Part shown: positions 31,727 to 31,780 of the stretch, piece by piece
How positions within the stretch are numbered: position 1 is the stretch's first letter
Layout of the letters: every line of letters begins with the position of its first letter
Source: CAYIYO01 sp964367715
Lineage (GTDB): Bacteria > Chlamydiota > Chlamydiia > Chlamydiales > Criblamydiaceae
NCBI GenBank assembly: GCA_964367715.1
Contig: CAYIYO010000019.1
Coordinates: forward strand, 1-31,780
Length of the DNA: 31,780 nt
Direction: 5' to 3'
Made by a program: the position numbers and the translations under genes
Notes under the pieces: generated by a model
What the model was told of the DNA's origin: nothing
What the model saw: the letters and a program-made list of their open reading frames with translations, nothing else
The model's database searches: none

Positions 31727-31780
31727 TATACCGTTCGTGGTTCAAAATTTGATTTTTGGGCCGCGTGAAAGCTCCCGCGG
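31727..31780. mobile_element. Type C palindromic element cut by the window edge
   Basis: Starts TATACCGTTCGTGGTTCAAA, matches the termini of the miniature element at 18150-18197, and then continues into GTGAAAGCTCCCGCGG, the GC-rich arm of type B elements. This shows that type C also has the shared core. The rest lies beyond the window. Confidence 0.75.

Overview
This window reads as bacterial chromosomal DNA of moderate to low GC. It most likely comes from an amoeba-associated chlamydia-like bacterium (environmental Chlamydiota, Simkania/Waddlia/Parachlamydia type). The main clue is the MOMP-like outer-membrane barrel at 30593-31600 (signal peptide, then the 'EYLYWKAEQSG' start typical of the Lpg1974-like pore family). 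Legionella-like gammaproteobacteria share this family, so the placement is an inference (about 50-60%). No rRNA, tRNA, phage or transposase gene was seen, and no gene-free stretch exceeds 300 bases.

Layout. (1) 71-1567, minus: a two-gene membrane-protein operon (a ZIP-like protein and a DUF1295 reductase/methyltransferase-like protein). (2) 1824-10069, minus: a surface-glycan cluster with two tandem paralogous GT-B-like glycosyltransferases, a Wzx-type flippase, an AsnB-type amidotransferase and two extended SDR sugar-nucleotide epimerase/dehydratases, tightly packed with ATGA overlaps at two junctions. (3) 10238-10945, plus: an exported protein of unknown function. (4) 11056-16023, plus: a complete ybhG-ybhF-ybhS-ybhR-type ABC efflux operon behind a clear promoter. 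It converges on a minus-strand pair, a NodT/TolC-like outer-membrane lipoprotein and a Gly/His-rich exported protein. (5) 18306-23430, minus: five genes whose products all begin with signal peptides, namely three paralogous GH130-like beta-propellers, a polysaccharide pyruvyl transferase and a gamma-glutamylcyclotransferase-like protein. (6) 23576-29493, plus: a full RND tripartite pump (adaptor, AcrB-like pump, second NodT-like channel) and a DUF2892 protein. (7) 29760-31600, minus: trmO and the MOMP-like porin.

The most unusual feature is a dispersed family of palindromic, transposase-less, MITE-like elements. They have TA-type target sites and at least three terminus types: A, TACCGAGGAGCAGCTG; B, TACACAAGTGAATTC; C, TACCGTTCGTG. 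Types A and B each have a full-length copy here and share a GC-rich arm (CAAAGCCCCGGG / CGCGGGAGCTTT), a base-paired variable stem and an AT-rich loop; the window-edge type C copy shows the same arm. One full-length type A copy (163 bp plus a 2-bp TA duplication, 165 bp in all) lies in frame inside the second ATPase domain of ybhF. It adds exactly 55 codons without a stop, much like Rickettsia palindromic elements. Other copies or fragments supply the stop codons of two genes, lie directly upstream of the porin gene, or are nested in another inverted repeat. A second class of very small hairpins with a GCGGNAGC-like core sits in several intergenic gaps.

Functionally the window is about the cell envelope: making and flipping a surface glycan, two efflux systems each with an outer-membrane channel nearby, exported carbohydrate-active proteins, and a major porin-like protein.
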